The notes beneath the pieces are model-generated. The model was not told the DNA's origin. It saw only the letters and a list, made by a program, of their open reading frames with translations, and searched no databases. The translations under genes were made by a program, and so were the position numbers. This document shows positions 56,149-64,000 of a DNA stretch of 64,000 nucleotides, piece by piece. Origin of the DNA: Ruegeria arenilitoris (GTDB lineage Bacteria > Pseudomonadota > Alphaproteobacteria > Rhodobacterales > Rhodobacteraceae); contig NZ_WPYP01000002.1 of assembly GCF_013030985.1 (NCBI RefSeq), forward strand, positions 310,001 through 374,000, given 5' to 3'. Positions within the stretch are counted from its first letter, which is position 1; the number at the start of each line of letters is the position of its first letter.

Positions 56149-57048
56149 TTCAACGTAGGTCTCGGTCTCGGATGTATCGGCTGGCATATGAAATATGGTC
56201 CCGTCCCTGCGGTAGATGATCAATTTGTGATCATCAGCCAATTCCTGTTGGCTGATGTGCTGCCATTTGCTGTTTGCTTCTGTGATTTCACGGCTGAAAT
56301 ACTGGACGCATAGCCGGGTCACCCCGACCCACAATGTATCGCCGGGACATTTGCCGCCTTCCGGTCTCTCACTGGTTTCGGCTTTGAACTCGAAGCAGGT
56401 TTCAAACATCAGATACCCACGACATCTCTGCGCCGCGTAATAGTAAATCTGGTAAGTGAAAACGAAAGCCCGTTCGGTATTGGCAAAGAACAGAATTTCA
56501 TTTCTCTGTTTCTCGTTCCGGTCCAGCCAATACAAAGGCGAGAATAACTCGAACGCCGTTGCGCCCATAAACCTGCGTTCGCCCATCATTTCCATGTATC
56601 GAATCGGTTCGTGTTTTGCAGAAGCCCAGTCGCGTATGGGTGGGTTGAATTCACCATCATGGTACATGAAGTCCTCCTCTCCAAAGATTGCTTTCGCAAA
56701 AATCAGGTTCAGACCGCGATGGCCGGTGTTTTTCACCACCGATGTGACCTTGACCGGCAACATGCCACCGCTTTCGAATTCTGCGCCGACAGTTGCCGAG
56801 ACATCCACCTCGAGCACGTAGTTCTTTCCTGCCTCCAGTAAACCGAACTGCAATACAGCCCATAGCCCCGCCAGAGTGATTGCAATGATTTGGAACCATC
56901 GGAAAAAAGCCTCTGCAAAGCCGCTTCCTTTGCCTCCTTCGCGCATGGCTTCTCCAAAAAAATAAAAGAATGACTGGCCATAATGTACCATGAATCCGGT
57001 CATCTGACGATTTGCATCATCTGGCCGCGTGCCCATCGGGATGGTCAT
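56146..57048 (-). CDS. Hypothetical single-pass membrane protein
   Basis: A 300-residue protein that I do not recognise. It has one hydrophobic segment at about residues 50-70 (IIAITLAGLWAVLQFG), a short cytoplasmic N-terminus and a long soluble part rich in aromatic residues (YQIYYYAAQRC, LYWLDRNEKQRNEILFF) that reads like a beta-rich extracytoplasmic domain. GC content seems lower than that of neighbours, suggesting recent acquisition. No operon partner. Confidence 0.6.
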   Translation of the reverse strand: MTIPMGTRPDDANRQMTGFMVHYGQSFFYFFGEAMREGGKGSGFAEAFFRWFQIIAITLAGLWAVLQFGLLEAGKNYVLEVDVSATVGAEFESGGMLPVKVTSVVKNTGHRGLNLIFAKAIFGEEDFMYHDGEFNPPIRDWASAKHEPIRYMEMMGERRFMGATAFELFSPLYWLDRNEKQRNEILFFANTERAFVFTYQIYYYAAQRCRGYLMFETCFEFKAETSERPEGGKCPGDTLWVGVTRLCVQYFSREITEANSKWQHISQQELADDHKLIIYRRDGTIFHMPADTSETETYVE

Positions 57049-57103
57049 TCCCCGCTGGCTTTGGCATAGCTAGCGCAAACCTGCTTTCTTTTCCGAGGCC
57101 ATT

Positions 57104-57979
57104 ATGACCGAGATCATCCACGCCCTGTCCGAAGTATCCGACCGCTATAAGGCGCTGTTCGTTGACCTTTGGGGTTGCGTTCACAACGGCATCACGGCCT
57201 TCCCCGAGGCTGTCGCTGCCCTTCAGGCCTATCGGGCAAAAGGCGGGATTGTGGTGTTGGTCACGAACTCTCCGAAACCCCGCGCAGGCGTGGCTGTGCA
57301 GCTCGAGCACTTCAACGTGCCCGCCGATGCCTATGACACCATTGCCACCAGCGGTGACTCGGCGCGTTCGGCGATGTTCCGGGGCGCGGTTGGTGAAAAG
57401 GTCTATTTCATGGGGGAATGGGAGCGTGATGTCGGGTTCTTTGAACCGCTGAAACTGCTGCACCACCCCATCCACATCGAACGTGTGCCGCTGGATGAGG
57501 CCGAAGGCATCGTCTGTTGCGGTCCGTTCGATCCGATGGCGGACCCGTCGGTCAACCGTCCCGATTTCCTCTATGCCAAGCAAAAGGGCATGAAGCTGCT
57601 GTGCGCCAACCCCGATATCGTAGTTGACCGGGGCGAGGTCCGGGAATGGTGCGCAGGCGCGCTGGCCAAGCTTTACACCGAGATGGGCGGAGAGAGCCTT
57701 TACTTCGGCAAACCGCATCCGCCGATCTATGATCTGGCCCGCCGCCGGTTGCAGGAACTGGGTCATGACATCCCTGACGGCGACATTCTGGTGATCGGTG
57801 ATGGCCCCCATACCGACATTCTGGGTGGCATGGGAGAGGGGATTGATTCTCTGTTCATTTCAGGCGGATTGGCTGCGGCCGAAACAAAAACTGAGCACCA
57901 TCCGCACCATGAATCCCTAACCGATTATATCGCAAGGGAAAATATCAACCCCACCTTTACAATCGGCCGCCTGAGATAG
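57104..57979 (+). CDS. HAD-type hydrolase (TIGR01459 family)
   Basis: A 291-residue HAD-superfamily phosphatase of subclass IIA. The nucleophile motif is FVDLWGCVHNG (Asp, but Trp in place of the usual second Asp), motif II Thr/Ser in LVTNSPKPR, and motif III/IV in VIGDGPHTDILGG. The swap DLWG for DxD is a known mark of this family, whose substrate is not assigned. Divergent from the hypothetical membrane protein. Confidence 0.82.
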   Translation: MTEIIHALSEVSDRYKALFVDLWGCVHNGITAFPEAVAALQAYRAKGGIVVLVTNSPKPRAGVAVQLEHFNVPADAYDTIATSGDSARSAMFRGAVGEKVYFMGEWERDVGFFEPLKLLHHPIHIERVPLDEAEGIVCCGPFDPMADPSVNRPDFLYAKQKGMKLLCANPDIVVDRGEVREWCAGALAKLYTEMGGESLYFGKPHPPIYDLARRRLQELGHDIPDGDILVIGDGPHTDILGGMGEGIDSLFISGGLAAAETKTEHHPHHESLTDYIARENINPTFTIGRLR

Positions 57980-58079
57980 TCAGAAAAGACTTGATTTTCT
58001 GCGACTGCGAAGTAATAAAGTTGCCGAACAGGGGTGACTTCGGTTGTTTTGTTGCCCTACGGATTTAAGTGAGGGCGAC

Positions 58080-58523
58080 ATGTTGGACAATCTTCCGCGC
58101 GGCACGATCTGTATCGAAGACATCGAAATGGGCATGACCCGTCACCTGCGCAAAGTGGTGACAGACGAAGACATCGAGATGTTCGCGCAGGTATCTACTG
58201 ACCGGAATCCGGTACATCTGGATGACGATTATGCCCGCGACACGATCTTTGAGGGCCGCATCGCGCACGGGATGCTGACTGCCGGCCTGATCTCGGCCGT
58301 AATTGGGGAACAGCTGCCCGGCCACGGCACGGTATACATGGGCCAGTCGCTGAAGTTCCTGGCTCCTGTCCGCCCCGGTGACATGGTCTATGCCGAAGTC
58401 AAGGTGATCGACATCGACTTTTCCAAGCGTCGGGTCAAGCTGGACTGCCATTGCTCGGTCGACGGTAAGAAAGTGCTGATCGGCGAAGCCATGGTGCTGG
58501 CCCCGTCGCGCAAGTTTGACTGA
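58080..58523 (+). CDS. MaoC family (R)-hydratase-like protein
   Basis: A 147-residue hotdog-fold protein with the hydratase 2 motif STDRNPVHLDDDYA (Asp and His) near residue 42, then FEGRIAHGMLTAGLIS. It resembles (R)-specific enoyl-CoA hydratases (PhaJ). The ATG at 58080 with GAGGG upstream is preferred to an upstream Met. Likely acyl-CoA metabolism; substrate not decided. Confidence 0.82.
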   Translation: MLDNLPRGTICIEDIEMGMTRHLRKVVTDEDIEMFAQVSTDRNPVHLDDDYARDTIFEGRIAHGMLTAGLISAVIGEQLPGHGTVYMGQSLKFLAPVRPGDMVYAEVKVIDIDFSKRRVKLDCHCSVDGKKVLIGEAMVLAPSRKFD

Positions 58524-58619
58524 TCGGCCCTCGCCGCCACAGCCTTTGATCTGCGTCATTCCTGTGGCGGGTCGGCACGCTAAGCTCCCATGCGAATTAA
58601 TTTGCATTGGGTTTGAAAC

Positions 58620-59111
58620 ATGGCTGCATCAAGCAAAGCGGATCTGCTGGCAATCACCGAAAAAGAGTTCTCCAAACTCAGGACGCTGATTACGCCTTTG
58701 GAACCCCAGCAGGCCCTTTTGAAAGATGACGACGAGACGTCGATCAAGGATGTTATCGGACATAGGGCGCACTGGATTGATCTGTTCCTGGGCTGGTATG
58801 CTGACGGGCAGGCGGGAAAGGAAGTGTACTTTCCGGCTCGGGGATACAAGTGGAATGAACTACGCCGCTATAACTTAGAACTGCGCCAAAAACAGGCGAA
58901 CCTGTCTTGGGACGAAGCTGTGCAGGAACTGGACGCGGGCTATCGCAATCTGGCTGAATTCCTTGAAACACGATCAAACGCCGAGCTGTACGAGGGCCCC
59001 ATGCAGGGCGCCAAAAACAACTGGACACCGGGCCGATGGGCCGAGGCCGCCGGTGCCAGCCACTTCAGGTCAGCGGCAAAATACATCCGCGGTCGGCTGC
59101 GATCGTTGTGA
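58620..59111 (+). CDS. ClbS/DfsB family four-helix bundle protein
   Basis: A 163-residue protein of the ClbS/DfsB (DUF1706) family: KADLLAITEKEFSKL at the N-terminus, KDVIGHRAHWIDLFLGWY, VYFPARGYKWNEL and GRWAEAAGASHFRSAAKYIR at the end. ClbS protects colibactin producers by opening the reactive cyclopropane; most relatives in other bacteria have unknown roles. No colibactin-like cluster is here. Monocistronic. Confidence 0.8.
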   Translation: MAASSKADLLAITEKEFSKLRTLITPLEPQQALLKDDDETSIKDVIGHRAHWIDLFLGWYADGQAGKEVYFPARGYKWNELRRYNLELRQKQANLSWDEAVQELDAGYRNLAEFLETRSNAELYEGPMQGAKNNWTPGRWAEAAGASHFRSAAKYIRGRLRSL

Positions 59112-59205
59112 CGGTCGGCGGCTTCGCAATTCTTCATCGGGGATTTTGGCCCGCCCCTGACATCATGTGCTTGAACATAGGTCTAAGGACCAGTACCCAC
59201 TGCGC

Positions 59206-60138
59206 ATGCATATCATCCGGGACTATCAATATATCGAGCCTCAGGACCGCGGCGCCAGCGTGGCGATCGGGAATTTTGACGGCGTTCATATCGGCCACCA
59301 GTCAGTGATCGAACTGGCGCGCAATGCCGCCCCGGATGCCCCTTTGGGCGTGATGACATTCGAACCCCACCCGCGCGAGTACTTTGCGCCTGATGCGCCC
59401 CCTTTTCGCCTGATGCGCGGCAACGCCCGCGCGCACCGGCTGGAAAAGCTGGGCGTGCGGAAACTGTACGAATTGCCCTTCAACGCAGCCTTGGCCGGGC
59501 TGACACCCAAGGAGTTCGCCCGCAACGTGATCTGCGACGGGCTCGGCCTGTCGCACGTCGTCGTGGGGGCCGATTTCTGTTTCGGCAAAGGCCGCAGCGG
59601 TACGGCTGATGACATGGTCCGCTTTGGGCAGGAGATGGGGTTCGGTGTCACCATTGCTCCGCTGATGGAGCGGTCTGAGAACGTGGTGTCCTCGACCGCA
59701 ATCCGCACCGCCCTGTCCGAAGGCCGCCCGCGCGATGCCGCCGCCATGCTGGGTCATTGGCACCGGATCGAGGGCGAAGTGATAGGTGGCGAACAGCGTG
59801 GCCGCGAGCTGGGTTTCCCCACGGCAAACATGTCCATCGAAGGCCTGCACCCGCCGAAATTCGGCGTCTACGCGGTGCTGGTCGATGTGTTGGACGGCCC
59901 CCATCAGGGCAGCTATCACGGTGCAGCGTCGGTCGGGACGCGCCCGATGTTCAATGGCGAAGTGCCCAATATCGAAACCTTCCTGTTCGATTTCTCGGGC
60001 GACCTCTATGGGGCGACCTTGTCGGTCGGCTTGATCGACTATCTGCGCCCCGAGATGACCTTTGACGGGCTGGAAGAGCTTGTCGCGCAGATGGATGCCG
60101 ATTGCGACAAGGCCCGCAGCATTCTGGCGACGTTATGA
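59206..60138 (+). CDS. ribF: Bifunctional riboflavin kinase/FAD synthetase
   Basis: A 310-residue enzyme. The N-terminal FMN adenylyltransferase domain shows VAIGNFDGVHIGHQ and later VVGADFCFGKGRSG and SSTAIRTALSEG; the C-terminal riboflavin kinase domain shows GRELGFPTANM and PKFGVYAVLV. It makes FMN and FAD. Start at 59206 (MHIIRDYQ). Its stop overlaps the YcgN start (ATGA). Confidence 0.95.
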   Translation: MHIIRDYQYIEPQDRGASVAIGNFDGVHIGHQSVIELARNAAPDAPLGVMTFEPHPREYFAPDAPPFRLMRGNARAHRLEKLGVRKLYELPFNAALAGLTPKEFARNVICDGLGLSHVVVGADFCFGKGRSGTADDMVRFGQEMGFGVTIAPLMERSENVVSSTAIRTALSEGRPRDAAAMLGHWHRIEGEVIGGEQRGRELGFPTANMSIEGLHPPKFGVYAVLVDVLDGPHQGSYHGAASVGTRPMFNGEVPNIETFLFDFSGDLYGATLSVGLIDYLRPEMTFDGLEELVAQMDADCDKARSILATL

Positions 60139-60608
60139 CCGCCGATCCGATTGATCGCGACGGCCTCAGCCCCCGTTTCTGGGAACGCAAGCCGCTGACC
60201 AAGATGAACCAGCGCGAGTGGGAGGCGCTGTGCGACGGCTGCGGCAAATGCTGCCTGAACAAGTTGGAGGACGAGGATACCGGTGAGGTTGCCTTGACCT
60301 GCGTCGCCTGCCGCCTGCTGGATGATGAGACCTGCCGCTGCACCCAATACGACATCCGCCACCAGTTCGTGCCGGAATGTATCGTGATGAAGCCCGATAA
60401 CATTGACGACCATGCCTATTGGCTGCCGCAGACCTGCGCCTATCGTCTGCTGTGGGAAGGCAAACCTCTTTACGATTGGCACCCGTTGATATCTGGTACG
60501 CCAAACAGCGTGCACGCGGCCGGAATGTCGGTTCGGGGGCGCACGGTATCCGAATTCGAAACACCGCTTGAAGAGTGGGAAGACCATATCATCGAGGAGC
60601 CCAGCTGA
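60135..60608 (+). CDS. YcgN family cysteine cluster protein
   Basis: A 157-residue protein of the YcgN/UPF0260 group with cysteine pairs DGCGKCC near 35, CVACRLL and CRCTQY, and a WLPQTCAYRLLWEGKPL stretch. Likely binds zinc or an iron-sulfur cluster, though this is not shown. It lies between ribF and the aldolase with overlaps on both sides, so the three are co-translated. Confidence 0.85.
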   Translation: MTADPIDRDGLSPRFWERKPLTKMNQREWEALCDGCGKCCLNKLEDEDTGEVALTCVACRLLDDETCRCTQYDIRHQFVPECIVMKPDNIDDHAYWLPQTCAYRLLWEGKPLYDWHPLISGTPNSVHAAGMSVRGRTVSEFETPLEEWEDHIIEEPS

Positions 60609-61642
60609 TGTATTTCGCCTCTGACAATTCCGGGCCGGTTCACCCGCAGGTCATGGCCGCTTTGAACGCGGCCAATGAGGGCTATCAGATGGCCTATGGC
60701 GCCGACACGCTGATGAACGAGGTACGGGATCGCATTCGCGGCATCTTTGAGGCTCCGGGCGCGGCGGTCTATCTGGTTGCAACCGGGACAGCCGCGAATT
60801 CCTTGGCGCTGGCGACGTTGGCCAACCCTTGGGATACAGTCTTCTGCTCGCCTGTTGCCCATATCCACGAGGATGAGTGCAACGCTCCGGAGTTCTACAG
60901 CGGTGCCAAGCTGACGCTGGTGCCGGGCGGTGACAAAATGGACCCCGAGGCTCTGCGCCGTTCTATTCTGGCCGAAGAGACGCGCGGCGTGCACGGCCCT
61001 CAACGTGGACCGGTATCGATCACCCAGGTCACGGAACGTGGATCAGTCTATTCGCTGGCTGAATTGCAGGCGCTGTGCGGTGTGGCCAAGGAATACGGCC
61101 TGCCGGTGCATCTGGACGGCGCGCGGTTCACCAACGCGCTGGTCAGGCTGAACTGCTCTCCGGCCGAGATGACCTGGAAAGCGGGTGTGGACGCGGTCAG
61201 CTTTGGCGGCACCAAGAACGGGTTGATGGGGGTCGAGGCGGTTGTTTTCTTCGACGAATCCAAAGCCTGGGAATTCGAACTGCGGCGCAAGCGCGGCGCG
61301 CATCTGTTTTCCAAACACCGCTACCTGTCGGCGCAAATGGCGGCTTATCTGCAGGATGATCTGTGGCTGAAAACGGCCCGTCTGGCCAATGAAAACTGCG
61401 CCCGTCTGGCCGAGGGGTTGCGCGCCAAGGGTGCCTCGTTCCTGCACGAACCGCAGGCGAACATGATTTTCGCGCAATTCTCACGGGCGCGACACAAACA
61501 GCTGCACGACGCGGGTGCCGTCTATCACCTGTGGGGGGCGGAACTGGACGGGGCCGATGACGCGGAAATCCTCGCCTGTCGCCTGGTTTGCGACTGGTCG
61601 GTCAGCGCCGAGGATATCAACCGGTTCCTCGCCCTGCTTTAA
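60608..61642 (+). CDS. Threonine aldolase family PLP enzyme
   Basis: A 344-residue fold-type I PLP enzyme of the low-specificity threonine aldolase/beta-eliminating lyase group: SDNSGPVHPQVMAAL at the start, the HLDGARFTNALV stretch near residue 172, and the PLP lysine in SFGGTKNGLMG near residue 205. It cleaves threonine-type amino acids to glycine and an aldehyde. Start overlaps the YcgN stop by one base, and its stop overlaps the convergent hydrolase. Confidence 0.88.
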   Translation: MYFASDNSGPVHPQVMAALNAANEGYQMAYGADTLMNEVRDRIRGIFEAPGAAVYLVATGTAANSLALATLANPWDTVFCSPVAHIHEDECNAPEFYSGAKLTLVPGGDKMDPEALRRSILAEETRGVHGPQRGPVSITQVTERGSVYSLAELQALCGVAKEYGLPVHLDGARFTNALVRLNCSPAEMTWKAGVDAVSFGGTKNGLMGVEAVVFFDESKAWEFELRRKRGAHLFSKHRYLSAQMAAYLQDDLWLKTARLANENCARLAEGLRAKGASFLHEPQANMIFAQFSRARHKQLHDAGAVYHLWGAELDGADDAEILACRLVCDWSVSAEDINRFLALL

Positions 61643-62448
61643 CGGTCACGGGCGTCCTGCCAGAACTGCTGCACCAATCGCGCTGTGTCTTGCGGATGCG
61701 AAATCGGTACCATGTGCCCTGCGCGCTCGACCACGGCGCAGGATGCGTTTGTCAGCCGCCGTTGCAGCCCCTGACCAATTGCAGGCATCACCGAGTGCGT
61801 CTTTGATCCGCTGAGGATCAGTATCGGCATGGTTGCGCGGTCCAGAACACCGGGGTTTAGCAGCCCCTTTTGATCCTGAAACAGAACATCTTCCACCGCA
61901 GGAACAACGTGCACGCCCCGCACCATCGCCGCGCGCGTGCGCTCGGGCAGGTCTGGCCAGCGGGGGCTGTCATCGGTGCTCCACATCCGGTTGAACAGGC
62001 GCGCGGCCAGCGCCATGTCTCCGGCGACCAAAGCATCCGTGTAGGGCTGCGCCTCGTGGTCATGTTTCTCCACCAACTCGGGCGCATCCTGTTTCGCGAT
62101 AGCAAAGAACACAGGCTCGATCAACACAGCGCTGCGGATCAGGTCAGGATATTCGGTCGCAAGACGCAGTGCGATCATGCCGCCGAAGGAATGACCGATC
62201 ACGTCCATCGGCTCGGTCAACTGCGCAGCCGCCATTTCCGTTGTGAGGTCGAAATAATCCCCCTGCCCGTCCCAATCCGGGCTGCGGCCATGCGACAGCA
62301 TGTCGGGAGCGATCAGGGTCGCCTCGCCCTCCAGCGCCGCTGCCAGACCGGACCAGGCCCCGGAATGCGCAATGGTGCAGTGCAGGGTCAGCACCTTGCG
62401 CGCGCCATGCCCCAAGGTTCTGACATGAACCGACGACGGGTCCTTCAC
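61639..62448 (-). CDS. Alpha/beta-hydrolase
   Basis: A 269-residue esterase-like protein with TLHCTIAHSGAWSGLAAAL near the start, nucleophile Ser in DVIGHSFGGMIALRLA (about 101), and His in VVERAGHMVPISHP. The family spans many ester and C-C hydrolases, so the reaction is not assigned. Start overlaps the stop of the upstream isomerase gene (ATGA). Confidence 0.82.
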   Translation of the reverse strand: MKDPSSVHVRTLGHGARKVLTLHCTIAHSGAWSGLAAALEGEATLIAPDMLSHGRSPDWDGQGDYFDLTTEMAAAQLTEPMDVIGHSFGGMIALRLATEYPDLIRSAVLIEPVFFAIAKQDAPELVEKHDHEAQPYTDALVAGDMALAARLFNRMWSTDDSPRWPDLPERTRAAMVRGVHVVPAVEDVLFQDQKGLLNPGVLDRATMPILILSGSKTHSVMPAIGQGLQRRLTNASCAVVERAGHMVPISHPQDTARLVQQFWQDARDR

Positions 62449-63047
62449 CCTTTCGTCTCGGTCAGGTGCCGATCCAGATCGTCCAACCGATCCTGCCCCC
62501 AGAACCTCTGATCATCCTCGGTAATATAAAAGGGCGCACCAAAGACGCCGCGATCCACTGCCTCTTCCAGATTGGCGGCATAGGTTTCGGCACCAACCAG
62601 CAGGCCACTATCCGCAAGGTTCGGATCGAATCCGGCCTGAGACAGGCAATCGCGGACCACGTCATCCTGCGCGATGTCCTTCTCCTCTGCCCAGCAGGCG
62701 CGCAGGAAAGACTGGACCAGCTTGCCCACATCGCCAGACCCATCCTTGGCCGCCGCAATCACGGCATAAGAGGACGGCGCCATATTGGTCGGCCAATGCG
62801 CGGGCTGCAAATTGAACTCCACGCCCAAATTTCTGGACTGCCGCTGCAATTCCTGTGCCCGGTATTCGACGCGCGAGATATGCCGACCCTTGGGCGGCGT
62901 CCCCCCGGTGCGCGCGAACAGGGCCATGATGTCCAGCGGCTTGTAGTTGATCGTCGCACCGTGCTTGGCGGCGATCTCCTCCAGCCGCGCGCCCGCCAGA
63001 TAGGTGAATGGCGAAATTGTCGCAAAATAGTAGTCAATGGTGGCCAT
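62445..63047 (-). CDS. 2-hydroxychromene-2-carboxylate isomerase-like protein
   Basis: A 200-residue thioredoxin-fold (DsbA/GST-kappa) protein: YYFATISPFTYLAGARLEEIA with Ser in place of the redox Cys near residue 12, KPLDIMALFARTGG and GVFGAPFYITEDDQRFWGQDRL. This is the HCCA isomerase/kappa GST family, which uses glutathione. Start at 63047 with GAGAAAGTG upstream. Paired with the hydrolase, perhaps for aromatic or xenobiotic breakdown (inference). Confidence 0.8.
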   Translation of the reverse strand: MATIDYYFATISPFTYLAGARLEEIAAKHGATINYKPLDIMALFARTGGTPPKGRHISRVEYRAQELQRQSRNLGVEFNLQPAHWPTNMAPSSYAVIAAAKDGSGDVGKLVQSFLRACWAEEKDIAQDDVVRDCLSQAGFDPNLADSGLLVGAETYAANLEEAVDRGVFGAPFYITEDDQRFWGQDRLDDLDRHLTETKG

Positions 63048-63155
63048 GTTCACTTTCTCCGCAGCGTTATCTTTGCTGGACGGTAAGGCCATGCTAAGCG
63101 GTGTCAACATCACGAATCTGTCACATTTGCCATTGCTGCCCGGGGACCTCAGCCG

Positions 63156-64000
63156 ATGCCGACACTCAACGAACCCAAGCTTATCGCTGGGAACGCAAAT
63201 CTTCCGCTTGCCAAATCCATTGCTCGCCGCATGAGCCTGTATCGCGGCGTCGATCAAGGTCTGGTCGATGCGCGGGTCGAACGGTTCAACGACGGCGAGA
63301 TCTTTGTCGAAGTGTTCGAAAACGTCCGGGGCGAGGATATGTTCATCGTCCAGCCGACCTCGAACCCGGCCAATGACAATCTGATGGAACTGCTGATCAT
63401 CGCCGACGCACTGCGCCGGTCTTCGGCCCAGCGGATCACCGCCGTGATCCCCTATTTCGGTTATGCCCGTCAGGACCGCCGCACCAAGGCCCGCACGCCC
63501 ATCAGTGCCAAGCTGGTCGCAAACATGCTGACCGGTGCCGGGATCGAGCGGATTCTAACCATGGACCTGCATGCCGCCCAGATTCAGGGATTCTTCGACA
63601 TGCCGGTCGACAACCTCTATGCTTCTCCGATTTTTGCGCTGGATGTGAAGCACCAGTTCAAGGACAGCCTAGATGAGCTCATGGTGGTCTCACCTGACGT
63701 AGGCGGCGTGGCCCGCGCGCGCGAACTGGCAAAGCGCATCAACGCCCCCCTGTCGATCGTGGACAAACGCCGCGAAAAAGCCGGTGAAGTGGCCGAGATG
63801 ACCGTGATCGGTGACGTGAAGGACAAGATTTGCCTGATCGTGGACGACATGTGCGACACTGCCGGCACGCTGTGCAAAGCGGCGCAGGTCCTGCTGGATA
63901 ATGGCGCGAAAGAAGTGCACTCGTACATCACTCATGGCGTCATGAGCGGCCCTGCGGTCGAACGTGTGACGAACTCGGTGATGAAGTCGCTGGTGCTGAC
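63156..64000 (+). CDS. prs: Ribose-phosphate pyrophosphokinase (3' truncated by window edge)
   Basis: Makes PRPP from ribose 5-phosphate and ATP for purines, pyrimidines, His, Trp and NAD. The frame is open to the right edge (281 codons seen). Start [15 protein letters not shown]; visible are [41 protein letters not shown] (metal His), [11 protein letters not shown] and the PRPP loop [13 protein letters not shown]. The last part of the C-terminal domain lies outside. Confidence 0.95.
   Translation, partial: MPTLNEPKLIAGNANLPLAKSIARRMSLYRGVDQGLVDARVERFNDGEIFVEVFENVRGEDMFIVQPTSNPANDNLMELLIIADALRRSSAQRITAVIPYFGYARQDRRTKARTPISAKLVANMLTGAGIERILTMDLHAAQIQGFFDMPVDNLYASPIFALDVKHQFKDSLDELMVVSPDVGGVARARELAKRINAPLSIVDKRREKAGEVAEMTVIGDVKDKICLIVDDMCDTAGTLCKAAQVLLDNGAKEVHSYITHGVMSGPAVERVTNSVMKSLVL

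Overview
The window reads as ordinary chromosome of a Roseobacter-group alphaproteobacterium (Rhodobacteraceae). The grounds are a GC content of roughly 60 percent by eye, the gene families present (DUF1150, DUF1467, DUF6455-like, Hint_2, UbiK, NDUFAF7-type methyltransferase), and gene pairs that I associate with that family from memory, such as methylmalonyl-CoA epimerase with DUF1467 and Lrp divergent from trxB. Species cannot be fixed from the sequence. I see no rRNA, tRNA, CRISPR array, insertion sequence, integrase or prophage. Both window edges cut genes: a phosphomannomutase/phosphoglucomutase at the left and ribose-phosphate pyrophosphokinase at the right.

Layout. 1-8.7 kb: phosphosugar mutase, AsmA protein, rimO, a His/Lys/Tyr-rich secreted protein, dgkA, a small lipoprotein, then a cluster of small cysteine proteins (one double-CDGSH protein and three DUF6455-like paralogues), an IMPACT-domain protein and an M48 lipoprotein protease. 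8.7-16.3 kb: nitroreductase, EI24/CysZ-like membrane protein, methylmalonyl-CoA epimerase, a response regulator, aspS, a CPBP protease and pabC/pabB. 16.3-20.4 kb: carB with a readable promoter and terminator, a 24-residue lipoprotein and a VOC protein. 20.4-26.3 kb: a marR-adaptor-RND efflux operon divergent from a FabH-like synthase. 26.4-31.2 kb: a DUF2314/DUF2185-type protein, a strongly structured leader ahead of tdk, then a dehydrogenase, csaA, proC and a YbjN protein. 31.2-34.6 kb: a candidate 6S RNA, ubiK, and the lgt-methyltransferase-pgeF operon.

35-45 kb: a Hint-domain protein, lrp and trxB divergent, a frameshifted RES-domain gene overlapping trxB, a membrane/2Fe-2S/adenylate cyclase fusion, a fused ATP sulfurylase-APS kinase, two glycosyltransferases and a PhzF protein. 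45-53 kb: hsp20-DUF1150 behind a sigma32-like promoter, purE-(ProC-like)-purK, phnM with a secreted lipase-like protein, an EamA transporter, and groESL with CIRCE. 53-64 kb: DUF2161 nuclease-fold protein, TraB/GumN protein, Mn-dependent pyrophosphatase, an unknown membrane protein, a HAD phosphatase, a MaoC hydratase, a ClbS/DfsB protein, ribF, a YcgN protein, threonine aldolase, an alpha/beta hydrolase, a thioredoxin-fold isomerase and prs.

Most of the window is housekeeping: translation, nucleotide and cofactor synthesis, envelope and lipoprotein maturation, and protein folding. Many genes are tightly packed with ATGA-type start/stop overlaps. The points most worth a second look are the 6S RNA candidate, the hairpin-rich tdk leader, the small-cysteine-protein cluster, the redox-type cyclase fusion, the frameshifted RES gene coupled to trxB, and the ProC-like gene inside the purE-purK operon. 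I did not find a clear multi-gene system that is demonstrably new.
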